9,764 nucleotides of DNA. Origin: an uncultured Clostridia bacterium (GTDB lineage: Bacteria > Bacillota > Clostridia > Christensenellales > UBA1242). The stretch covers positions 1-9,764 of the forward strand of contig CAMPBB010000012.1 of assembly GCA_946635125.1 (NCBI GenBank), given 5' to 3'. Both the position numbers and the translations under genes were made by a program. Of the stretch, positions 1 to 5,465 are shown piece by piece (within the stretch, counting starts at the first letter, position 1; each line of letters starts with the position of its first letter). A model generated the notes under the pieces. It saw nothing but the letters and a program-made list of their open reading frames with translations, made no database searches and was not told where the DNA came from.

Positions 1-44
1 CCAATAGTTTTGTAAAGTATTTTTTGTTAAAGCTTTGTTTTGCG

Positions 45-73
45 TTGACTTTGAAATTGTTTTATTTTAAAAT
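45..73 (+). promoter_or_regulatory. SigA-type promoter of the 95-751 membrane protein gene
   Basis: TTGACT (45-50) and TAAAAT (68-73) are separated by exactly 17 bp and fit the housekeeping consensus. Transcription would begin near position 80, just before the AAGGGG ribosome site at 81-86, giving a very short leader. Confidence 0.6.
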
Positions 74-94
74 AACAAAAAAGGGGAAAAGAAA

Positions 95-751
95 ATGAGC
101 AAACAAAATGTTGCAATAATTTTAAATATAATTGTTGTTGTGCTTACGATTTTGGGAAGCATAATGTGTTTTGGAGAAATTTATTTTGCACAAACAAAGG
201 TTGTTGCTCATGGAATTGTTAACTTAAAGTTTTTCACAGTGCAGTCCAACATTTTGGGTGGGTTGACTGCTTTGTTATATGTTATTTATGCCATTATTTC
301 AAAAAGAACTGGAAAAGCTATTCCAAAAGTTGTTCACATTTTAAGATTTGTTGCGTGCATAGACCTTGTGATAACATTTTTGGTTGTGGCTTTATTTTTG
401 GGATTTATCACTGATGAAGGATATCTTTCAATGTATGTTAATGCAAATCTTTTGTTTCACTTGTTAATTCCTGTTTTAACATTTGTTTCTTTTGTTTTTC
501 TTGAAGAAAAAAATGTTTTAACAATTAAACACACATTTTGGGGAGTTCTTCACTTGGTGCTTTATTCAATCTTTTATCTTGTTGTTGTTTTAACTCACTT
601 TAATGGCGGAACAATAGACTTAAAATATGATTGGTATGCTTTTGCTCAAAGAGGGCTTTTAATCGCTTTTGTTTGTGCTTTTGTTGTGTTATCGCTTGGT
701 TATTTTGTGTCTTGGCTTCTGTATAAATTAAATAAACAAAAAAAAGATTAA
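95..751 (+). CDS. Six-helix integral membrane protein, Pr6Pr / FAR-17a-AIG1-like
   Basis: This is a 218-residue, very hydrophobic protein with six predicted membrane segments at about residues 7-26, 50-68, 82-104, 116-136, 147-167 and 188-212, and a short lysine-rich cytoplasmic tail. The segment FFTVQSNIL (46-54) at the start of helix 2 and a histidine before a helix (H122, LLIPVL) resemble the bacterial Pr6Pr membrane family, which is related to eukaryotic AIG1/FAR-17a proteins. Eukaryotic relatives are serine hydrolases of fatty-acid esters; the bacterial members have no settled function, so none is assigned. The ATG at 95 follows AAGGGG at 81-86 with good spacing. The gene stands alone: a promoter lies directly upstream and a terminator overlaps its stop codon. 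It faces the Nudix gene convergently. The family call rests on motif memory, not a search. Confidence 0.75.
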   Translation: MSKQNVAIILNIIVVVLTILGSIMCFGEIYFAQTKVVAHGIVNLKFFTVQSNILGGLTALLYVIYAIISKRTGKAIPKVVHILRFVACIDLVITFLVVALFLGFITDEGYLSMYVNANLLFHLLIPVLTFVSFVFLEEKNVLTIKHTFWGVLHLVLYSIFYLVVVLTHFNGGTIDLKYDWYAFAQRGLLIAFVCAFVVLSLGYFVSWLLYKLNKQKKD

Positions 752-772
752 CAAAAATGTTAGTCTTTTTTT
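739..772. terminator. Bidirectional intrinsic terminator between convergent genes
   Basis: Left arm 739-753 and right arm 758-772 form a 15-bp stem with one G-U pair and an AAAA loop. A-tracts on the left and T-tracts on the right give a U-run on either strand. It overlaps the TAA stop of the upstream gene (749-751) and serves the Nudix gene ending at 796 on the other strand. Confidence 0.8.
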
Positions 773-795
773 AATTAAAATTTTAGTGCAAATGT

Positions 796-1275
796 TTATT
801 TAACAACATGGTGTTTAAAATCAAATTTTCCTTCTTTTAATATTTCTTTTAAAAAATCTGGTTTTATGTTATATTCATCAACCTTGTCAAGTGGCACCCA
901 CTTAAAATCTAGGTTCATAAGTTTTCCATCATCATTTTCAACAAAAACATAGTCGTGTTGTTTTTCTTTTGGAACAGATGCGTTTTCCATAAGATAATAA
1001 AAGCTTAATTCATGGAAAGATTTTCCTTTTTTGTTTCTAAAAAAGTTTTCAATAACAGCAAAAAGTTTTTGAGTTTTTGATGTAACACCAACTTCTTCCA
1101 TCGTTTCTCTAACAACAGCCTCTTTTGTGTCTTCACCAATTTGAACATGCCCACCTGGAAGACACAAAAAACCATTGTTGTTAATGTCAACCAAAAGTGC
1201 TTTGTTATCATTGATAATTAAACTATTCACTCTAAACTTGAAATTTTCTTCATCTGTTTTTATTTTTATATCCAT
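796..1275 (-). CDS. Nudix hydrolase
   Basis: This 159-residue protein spans one Nudix fold, the usual size. The Nudix box GX5EX7REUXEEXGU lies at residues 42-64: G42, E48, R56, E57, E60, E61 and G63 are all present. The U position before the EE pair is Thr58 rather than an aliphatic residue, a mild deviation. Before the box, the CLPGG turn (residues 38-42) is typical. Such enzymes hydrolyse nucleoside diphosphates linked to another group, using Mg2+ held by the box glutamates. The substrate cannot be told from sequence; housecleaning of damaged nucleotides or nucleotide-sugar turnover are both possible. It is cytoplasmic, with no signal or membrane segment. The ATG at 1275 follows a GGGGGTGA ribosome site on the minus strand (about 1282-1289). 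It is monocistronic, with its own promoter and a shared terminator. Confidence 0.92.
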   Translation of the reverse strand: MDIKIKTDEENFKFRVNSLIINDNKALLVDINNNGFLCLPGGHVQIGEDTKEAVVRETMEEVGVTSKTQKLFAVIENFFRNKKGKSFHELSFYYLMENASVPKEKQHDYVFVENDDGKLMNLDFKWVPLDKVDEYNIKPDFLKEILKEGKFDFKHHVVK

Positions 1276-1298
1276 AAAAAATCACCCCCACTAATTAA

Positions 1299-1327
1299 CT
1301 TATATAACAAATTCAAGCATATGTCAA
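1299..1327 (-). promoter_or_regulatory. SigA-type promoter of the Nudix gene
   Basis: On the minus strand a perfect TTGACA (1322-1327) and TATAAG (1299-1304) are spaced by 17 bp. The -10 box ends 23 bases before the ATG, leaving a short leader that carries the GGGGGTGA ribosome site. Confidence 0.75.
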
Positions 1328-1382
1328 ATAAAATATAGTTTTTTGTGTTTTTTTGTGTTAAATATAATATTAAAAACTTAGT

Positions 1383-1420
1383 TTGCCATGAAATTTTTAA
1401 CATGGCAATATGTTTTTTTT
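1383..1420 (+). terminator. Orphan hairpin with T8 tract, terminator-like on the plus strand
   Basis: TTGCCATG (1383-1390) and CATGGCAA (1401-1408) form a perfect 8-bp stem with a 10-base loop, followed after four bases by eight T (1413-1420). On the plus strand this looks like an intrinsic terminator, but no plus-strand gene precedes it; the neighbours on both sides are minus-strand. On the minus strand it could be a weak back-up to the tRNA terminator, with a less clean T-run. The rest of 1305-1450 is AT-rich and I see no gene in it. Confidence 0.4.
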
Positions 1421-1453
1421 CATATAACAAAATATGGTAATATATTGTGCAAG

Positions 1454-1490
1454 AAAAAAGCCTAAACCGAGATGTTCGATTTAGGCTTTT
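1454..1490 (-). terminator. Intrinsic terminator of the tRNA-Ser gene
   Basis: Arms 1456-1470 and 1476-1490 form a 15-bp stem with a GC-containing core (GCCTAAA/TTTAGGC), one G-U pair and a 5-base loop. The minus-strand U-run comes from the A-tract at 1454-1459. It starts three bases after the encoded CCA of the tRNA. Confidence 0.85.
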
Positions 1491-1492
1491 CT

Positions 1493-1580
1493 TGGCGGAT
1501 GGGGAGGGATTTGAACCCTCGAAGCGTTGCCGCCCACCAGTTTTCGAGACTGGCACATTAAGCCGCTCTGACACCCATCC
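1493..1580 (-). tRNA. tRNA-Ser, anticodon CGA
   Basis: This is an 88-nt type II tRNA on the minus strand with the CCA end encoded (1493-1495). The acceptor arms GGATGGG (1574-1580) and CCCATCC pair perfectly, with discriminator G. The anticodon stem CCAGT/ACTGG encloses the loop CTCGAAA, giving anticodon CGA (plus-strand TCG at 1544-1546), which decodes UCG. The long variable arm forms GGGCG-GCAA-CGCTT with two G-U pairs, and the T arm is GAGGG-TTCAAAT-CCCTC. The long variable arm with anticodon CGA identifies serine. The D stem is weak: 11-24 and 12-23 pair, while 10-25 is a U-U mismatch. It is a single-gene unit with its own promoter and terminator. Confidence 0.97.
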
Positions 1581-1592
1581 AAGAATGAGTAT

Positions 1593-1621
1593 ATTTTATC
1601 ACACAAAATGTCTTTTTGCAA
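1593..1621 (-). promoter_or_regulatory. Promoter of the tRNA-Ser gene
   Basis: On the minus strand TTGCAA (1616-1621) and TAAAAT (1593-1598) are 17 bp apart. The -10 box lies 12 bases upstream of the mature tRNA 5' end, leaving only a few bases for RNase P to remove. Confidence 0.55.
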
Positions 1622-1638
1622 TTATAAACTTGTTTTAC

Positions 1639-1667
1639 TTGTTAAAAATAAAATTTTTTATTATAAT
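1639..1667 (+). promoter_or_regulatory. Promoter of the small-ORF / 282-residue protein unit
   Basis: TTGTTA (1639-1644) and a perfect TATAAT (1662-1667) are 17 bp apart. The predicted start site is near 1674, immediately at the AAAAGG ribosome site (1674-1679) of the small ORF. No second promoter is obvious before the 1793 gene. Confidence 0.55.
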
Positions 1668-1687
1668 AATAGCAAAAGGTAAAAGTT

Positions 1688-1783
1688 ATGTGTGGAAGCA
1701 AACTCATTAAATGGCTTTTAAAAATTTTAATACCAACAATAATTATTGTGCTTGTTGTGATTTTTGTTTATTTTAAAAAATAG
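1688..1783 (+). CDS. Small single-helix membrane peptide (31 aa), unknown function
   Basis: An ATG at 1688, preceded by AAAAGGT (1674-1680) at 8-base spacing, opens a 31-codon frame ending with TAG at 1781-1783. The peptide has a short cationic amphipathic head (K5, K8, K12), then a hydrophobic stretch from about residue 13 to 29, and a YFKK tail, so it should span the membrane once. Its TAG stop merges with the AGGGGAAAG ribosome site of the next gene, whose GTG start follows nine bases later; this suggests translational coupling and a shared job. Residues 4-21 align without gaps to residues 8-25 of the downstream protein, sharing SKL, LIPT and IV. Function is unknown. Strong ribosome site, promoter and coupling argue that it is real, though short frames can arise by chance in AT-rich DNA. 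Confidence 0.65.
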   Translation: MCGSKLIKWLLKILIPTIIIVLVVIFVYFKK

Positions 1784-1792
1784 GGGAAAGCT

Positions 1793-2641
1793 GTGGAAAA
1801 AGTAAAAAAAGAAAGTAAGTTAAAAGGGTGTTTTAAACACTCTTTGATTCCAACCTTTTTGATTGTTTTTTGCATTGTTGTTGCAATTCTTAGTTTTATT
1901 CCAGTGTTTTCTCACATGGGGGAAATTAACGACTATAAAAACTTGTTGCAAGAACTTTCAAAGAGTGTTGATGATAAAGATATGTCTCAAACTCCAATTG
2001 ATGCTCAAGATGGTGTTAACATGCAAAACAAAGTTAATGCTTTTGTGGAATGTAAAAATTTTGATGAATATGGTGAAAGAAAAAGCCTGTTTGATATTGG
2101 TGGAAACTTCATTTATGAAAACATCAAAAAAGAGAATATCAATGTTTTAAGCAGCAAACTTGAACTGGAAAAAAGAGATTTGGGTGCTTTTGTGAATAGC
2201 ATGATTGGTGCTGGTTGGATTGAGGGTGTTTTTGACTCTCAAAGTGCAAAAAAATATATTAGTGTTTTGGATGTTTTGGACCTTAAAACACAAGAAAACA
2301 TCACGCACATTAGTTTTATTTTAAGAATAGACACAAATTTTTTTAATGGCGATAATTCAAAGGAAACATTAGGCGGAGTTAAGAACTACTTATATTTTGT
2401 GTATGATGCTGATTTTTGTGGAGAGGAAGTGAAAACATCAACTTTAAAAGTAAATAAATTAAGTGATAAGAGCAACAAACTTTTGCTTAAAACTTTGTTT
2501 GATAGTGATAATGAAGAAAAAATCACAAATGAATTGAACACAATTATGGTTGAAATTTTAAATCAACTTAAAAAAATTGAAACAGAATGGAATTTTTCAT
2601 ATGAATTTGTTGGAGAAAAATTTTTGATTTTTGTTGAATAA
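1793..2641 (+). CDS. Membrane-anchored protein with unrecognised extracytoplasmic domain
   Basis: This is a 282-residue protein I do not recognise. A lysine-rich cytoplasmic N-terminus (residues 1-16) is followed by one membrane segment (about 17-40) and no cleavage site I would trust, so it is probably an N-in signal anchor. The remaining roughly 240 residues would lie outside. They hold a polar linker (about 45-75), then alternating beta-like and helical stretches with a glycine-rich turn at 137-145, a strand-rich part at 170-207 and a helical C-terminal part at 224-262. The topology recalls YpmS/DUF2140-like anchored proteins, but I see no diagnostic motif. The start is GTG at 1793, chosen because AGGGGAAAG (1782-1790) sits just upstream. 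It is translated directly after the 31-residue peptide and ends at a strong terminator. Confidence 0.85.
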   Translation: MEKVKKESKLKGCFKHSLIPTFLIVFCIVVAILSFIPVFSHMGEINDYKNLLQELSKSVDDKDMSQTPIDAQDGVNMQNKVNAFVECKNFDEYGERKSLFDIGGNFIYENIKKENINVLSSKLELEKRDLGAFVNSMIGAGWIEGVFDSQSAKKYISVLDVLDLKTQENITHISFILRIDTNFFNGDNSKETLGGVKNYLYFVYDADFCGEEVKTSTLKVNKLSDKSNKLLLKTLFDSDNEEKITNELNTIMVEILNQLKKIETEWNFSYEFVGEKFLIFVE

Positions 2642-2670
2642 AAAAATATCCCATGTGTGGGATATTTTTT
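2641..2670. terminator. Bidirectional intrinsic terminator overlapping both stop codons
   Basis: Arms 2641-2653 and 2658-2670 form a perfect 13-bp stem (core TATCCCA/TGGGATA) with a TGTG loop, flanked by A6 and T6, so it works on both strands. It includes the last base of the plus-strand TAA and two bases of the minus-strand stop at 2669-2671. Confidence 0.88.
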
Positions 2671-3982
2671 ATCTATATTTTGAATAAAAGTCTTCAACAA
2701 AGTTTTCATAAAGAGTTTGAACTTCTTGCAATAAAACTTTTGAATCTTTTCCTTCTGGGTAAATTGGTTTTAATATGTTTATAATCATTTTTTGTTTTCC
2801 GTTTCTTCTTGTTCTAAAAGTTATGATAACTGGAAGAATTGGTGCTCCGCTTTGCTCGGCAAACAAAAATGTTCCACGGCTGAATGGTCTAATTTTGCGA
2901 TAATAAGGCCACAAAGATGCTTCTGGGAATATGAGGACTGGCTTTTTTCGTTTAAGCAAAATGTTAATATAACCATTTAAGTGTTTCATTCCGTTAATTG
3001 TGTCGCCAAGAGGAACTCCACCAAGGGCTTCTAGCAATGGCCCAGCCACTGGAATGTCTCTGCTTTCAGAAAGCATAACAAATCTCACTTTTCTTTTTAT
3101 ACCAAAAAGCCTTGTTGCCATTAAGGGAGCGTCAGTTAAGTGAACATGGTTGCATGTTATTAAAACACCAGTATGTTTAACTCTTTTTAAGTTTTTCTTG
3201 CCATATATTTTGTAGTGAGAAAAAAGTTTTGCCCAAATTGGAATTAAAAACCACGCCAATAATCTTAGCAAAAAAGTGCCAAAGTGGTAGAAAAAGTATT
3301 TCTTTTTTGCGTAATTATATTTCTCATCCACAATTTTGTGGGGCTTTCGATATTTCATTTTAACAATATGTGTGTGTGGAGCGTTTTCAGGATATTCTAA
3401 CTGTGGTTTAATTTTTTTTTTATAATAAGAGTAATATTCTTGGTAATAGTTAATTGCATCTAAAAACATTTGTTCAATTTGATTTGAAGATTCAAGCTTG
3501 TTTTCGCTTGTTAGTGGAATAACATATTTTTGTGCTTTTAGGTGGTTTTTTATGAGTTTGCTGGCGTTTTCCTCACTGTTGCAAGCAATGAGATGAGATT
3601 TTTTGTAAAATCTCTTTAATTTGCAACTCATTTTATTTTTATTTTGTGTTTTGTTAAACAATTCTGGATAATATGCTGTAACATATGGAATTTCAAGTTC
3701 TCTGCATATTTTTATTGCAAGACTTGAACATGAATGATGATTTAAAATGTAAACAACATCGTTTTTTGCAACAGCTTCTCTTATATTTTTGTCGTTTGGC
3801 TTATTTGAAGCTATCGCTTGTTTTGAAAAAATGCTGTGTTTTTGCTTTAAAACAATGTTTCCGCTTTTGTCTGGCAAAACAACATTTATGTCATGACCTT
3901 TTGCCTTCAAATAACTTGTAAGTTTCTGGACATAATTTTTTAATTCTTGCGTGCAAACACTTGAAATTATGCTCACTTTCAT
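2669..3982 (-). CDS. Fusion: GT4-type N-terminal glycosyltransferase domain + PlsC-type acyltransferase
   Basis: This is a 437-residue two-part protein. Residues 1-190 resemble the N-terminal Rossmann half of GT-B family 4 glycosyltransferases: MKVSIIS strand, helix, a VVLPD strand (34-38), a VVYILNHHS strand (76-84), EIPYVTAYYP (97-106) and the IACNSE stretch (132-137). The second, nucleotide-sugar-binding half with its E-x7-E motif is absent. A hydrophobic segment at 231-255 leads into a PlsC/LPLAT domain: the HX4D catalytic motif is NHVHLTD (H279, D284), GGVPLGD (321-327) is the second block, FPEA (352-355) replaces the usual FPEG, and LPV (383-385) is the last block. The acyltransferase half should transfer acyl chains to a lyso-phospholipid or a related acceptor at the inner membrane face. 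The start ATG follows a perfect AAAGGAG. Reaction specificity is not determinable here. Confidence 0.85.
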   Translation of the reverse strand: MKVSIISSVCTQELKNYVQKLTSYLKAKGHDINVVLPDKSGNIVLKQKHSIFSKQAIASNKPNDKNIREAVAKNDVVYILNHHSCSSLAIKICRELEIPYVTAYYPELFNKTQNKNKMSCKLKRFYKKSHLIACNSEENASKLIKNHLKAQKYVIPLTSENKLESSNQIEQMFLDAINYYQEYYSYYKKKIKPQLEYPENAPHTHIVKMKYRKPHKIVDEKYNYAKKKYFFYHFGTFLLRLLAWFLIPIWAKLFSHYKIYGKKNLKRVKHTGVLITCNHVHLTDAPLMATRLFGIKRKVRFVMLSESRDIPVAGPLLEALGGVPLGDTINGMKHLNGYINILLKRKKPVLIFPEASLWPYYRKIRPFSRGTFLFAEQSGAPILPVIITFRTRRNGKQKMIINILKPIYPEGKDSKVLLQEVQTLYENFVEDFYSKYR

Positions 3983-4009
3983 AAAATTTTCTCCTTTGAT
4001 CTAGATTAT

Positions 4010-4038
4010 ATTATATAAAAATTTTTATTTTTTGTAAA
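4010..4038 (-). promoter_or_regulatory. Promoter of the glycosyltransferase/acyltransferase fusion gene
   Basis: On the minus strand TTTACA (4033-4038) and a perfect TATAAT (4010-4015) are 17 bp apart; a second TATAAT overlaps at 4005-4010. The spacer contains the palindrome ATAAAAATTTTTAT (4015-4028). The ribosome site AAAGGAG is at 3991-3997. Confidence 0.6.
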
Positions 4039-4106
4039 GCAAAAGAAAAAAAGTCTTAATATTTGCAAATTTTAAAATGTGTTTAAAAGCCTTTTTTATT
4101 TTCCTC

Positions 4107-4135
4107 TTGATTTTTGGCTATAATTTTGTTATAAT
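4107..4135 (+). promoter_or_regulatory. Promoter of the family 2 glycosyltransferase gene
   Basis: TTGATT (4107-4112) and a perfect TATAAT (4130-4135) are 17 bp apart. A second TATAAT occurs at 4119-4124. The -10 box ends 27 bases before the ATG, and AAAAGGAA (4147-4154) supplies the ribosome site. Confidence 0.62.
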
Positions 4136-4162
4136 TATGAGCAAAGAAAAGGAACGCAAGCA

Positions 4163-5431
4163 ATGAATGTATATCAAATCGTGTCTGTTATTTTCGCAAT
4201 TATTTTTGTTATTGGAATAATTATGTATTTATATAAATTACATTTTTGGAAATACGCAAGAAGACCACAAAAAGTTTTGCCATCAGCACCACAAGACAAA
4301 AAATATGCAATTTTAATTCCCGCAAGAGATGAAAGTAAAGTTATAAGGGGAATTTTGGAAGGAATTTCAAAACAAACTTACTGCGGTGACAATTTGCACA
4401 CTTTTGTTATTGTTGAAAACAAACTAGACCCAACAGTTAATATTTGCAAAGAATTTAAGAACACAACAGCATATTGCTTATCAAAAAGCCCAGGTTCAAA
4501 GGGTGGAGCAATTAAGGCGATTTTAAAGGCTTTCAAAAAAGAAAACAAACACTTTGACGGATATTTTATAATTGATGCCGACAATATTCCAAAAGAGACT
4601 TTTGTTGAATATATGCACAACGCATTGTGTGCCGGAAACGATGTTGTTTTGGGGGGAAGATTAAACAAAAAGCCGTCTGGGAAAGGGGTGGTTGCTGGAA
4701 GCACTCTCACATGGACATATCTTAACACCTTAAACAATAAGTGCAGAAGTGAAAATGGAAAAAACATTGTTGTTCAAGGAAGCCCACTTTTAATTAGTTA
4801 TAAGGTCATTGAAAAAGCATGGAATTATGAGTGGAATTTAACTGGGCTTGCTGAAGACATTGAACTTGGATATGAGTGCAACATTCATGGCTTTAAATCT
4901 TTTTATTATGAATATGCACTTTGCTATGATGAGCAACCAGACAACTATAAAGCAGGAAGAAATCAAAGGCTTAGGTGGGTTAAAGGGCATCATCAGGCAA
5001 ACTTTAAATATATGAAACAATTTGTTAAAACAAAGAGCCCATATAATGATGGAATATACAAGTATGACGCATTATTTGCTTTGGTTGCACCTTTAATCAT
5101 AATTGTTGATTGCGCATTGTTTTTGCTTGTCTCTCTTGTTTTGGCAATTGTTTGGGGGATTTTAGGCAATCCACTTTGGATTGATGCAACAATTGGAACT
5201 GTTGCAATTTTGTTTGGAATTTATTTTCTATTAAGTTTTTGGACTTTGTTTGGCATGATTGTTGACAAAGAAAAACTTGGAATGACGAAATGGCAATGGG
5301 TTAGAGCATTTTTTGAAACACCATTTTTCTATGTTGAATATGTTCCAATATATTTTAAAGCGTTGTTTTCAAGAAAAATTGTTTGGACAAAAATTGAACA
5401 CAGTGTTGAGAAAAAACAAAATAAAAAATAA
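4163..5431 (+). CDS. Membrane-bound family 2 glycosyltransferase, processive (NodC/IcaA/HAS-like) type
   Basis: This is a 422-residue GT-A enzyme. One membrane segment (about 3-25) precedes the cytoplasmic catalytic domain: ILIPARDES (50-58) is the nucleotide-binding strand, DAD (138-140) the metal-binding DxD, ED at 231-232 in GLAEDIELG the probable catalytic base region, and QRLRW (268-272) the QxxRW motif of processive synthases such as cellulose, chitin-oligosaccharide and hyaluronan synthases. Two further hydrophobic blocks (about 302-333 and 342-366) are membrane helices, and the tail ends near KIVWTKIEHS, like other bacterial members. It should polymerise or extend a beta-linked glycan, or glycosylate a lipid, at the membrane; the sugar is unknown. 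ATG at 4163 has AAAAGGAA upstream. It is divergent from the GT/acyltransferase fusion, and no other polysaccharide genes are visible beside it. Confidence 0.9.
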   Translation: MNVYQIVSVIFAIIFVIGIIMYLYKLHFWKYARRPQKVLPSAPQDKKYAILIPARDESKVIRGILEGISKQTYCGDNLHTFVIVENKLDPTVNICKEFKNTTAYCLSKSPGSKGGAIKAILKAFKKENKHFDGYFIIDADNIPKETFVEYMHNALCAGNDVVLGGRLNKKPSGKGVVAGSTLTWTYLNTLNNKCRSENGKNIVVQGSPLLISYKVIEKAWNYEWNLTGLAEDIELGYECNIHGFKSFYYEYALCYDEQPDNYKAGRNQRLRWVKGHHQANFKYMKQFVKTKSPYNDGIYKYDALFALVAPLIIIVDCALFLLVSLVLAIVWGILGNPLWIDATIGTVAILFGIYFLLSFWTLFGMIVDKEKLGMTKWQWVRAFFETPFFYVEYVPIYFKALFSRKIVWTKIEHSVEKKQNKK

Positions 5432-5463
5432 AAAAAGAACACAAAAATTGTGTTCTTTTTTTT
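5431..5463. terminator. Bidirectional intrinsic terminator between convergent genes
   Basis: Arms 5431-5444 and 5448-5461 form a 14-bp stem (core GAACACAA/TTGTGTTC) with an AAA loop, flanked by A-rich and T-rich tracts. It overlaps the last base of the glycosyltransferase TAA and lies two bases from the stop of the giant surface gene at 5466. Confidence 0.85.
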
Positions 5464-5465
5464 GG

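Noticed and set aside
1447..1710. Plus-strand 87-codon open frame and the minus-strand 102-codon frame at 1266-1574
   Set aside because: Both run through the tRNA-Ser gene and its terminator; the plus-strand product contains the familiar spurious antisense-tRNA peptide (GFEPSKRC). Neither has a sensible ribosome site or family resemblance.
1863..2150. 95-codon frame overlapping the 282-residue protein in another plus-strand frame
   Set aside because: Shadow frame inside a better supported gene that has a promoter, ribosome site and terminator.
4015..4028. AT-only palindrome as a specific operator
   Set aside because: It is made only of A and T in a very AT-rich spacer; without conservation it cannot be told from chance, so it is mentioned only as part of the control region.
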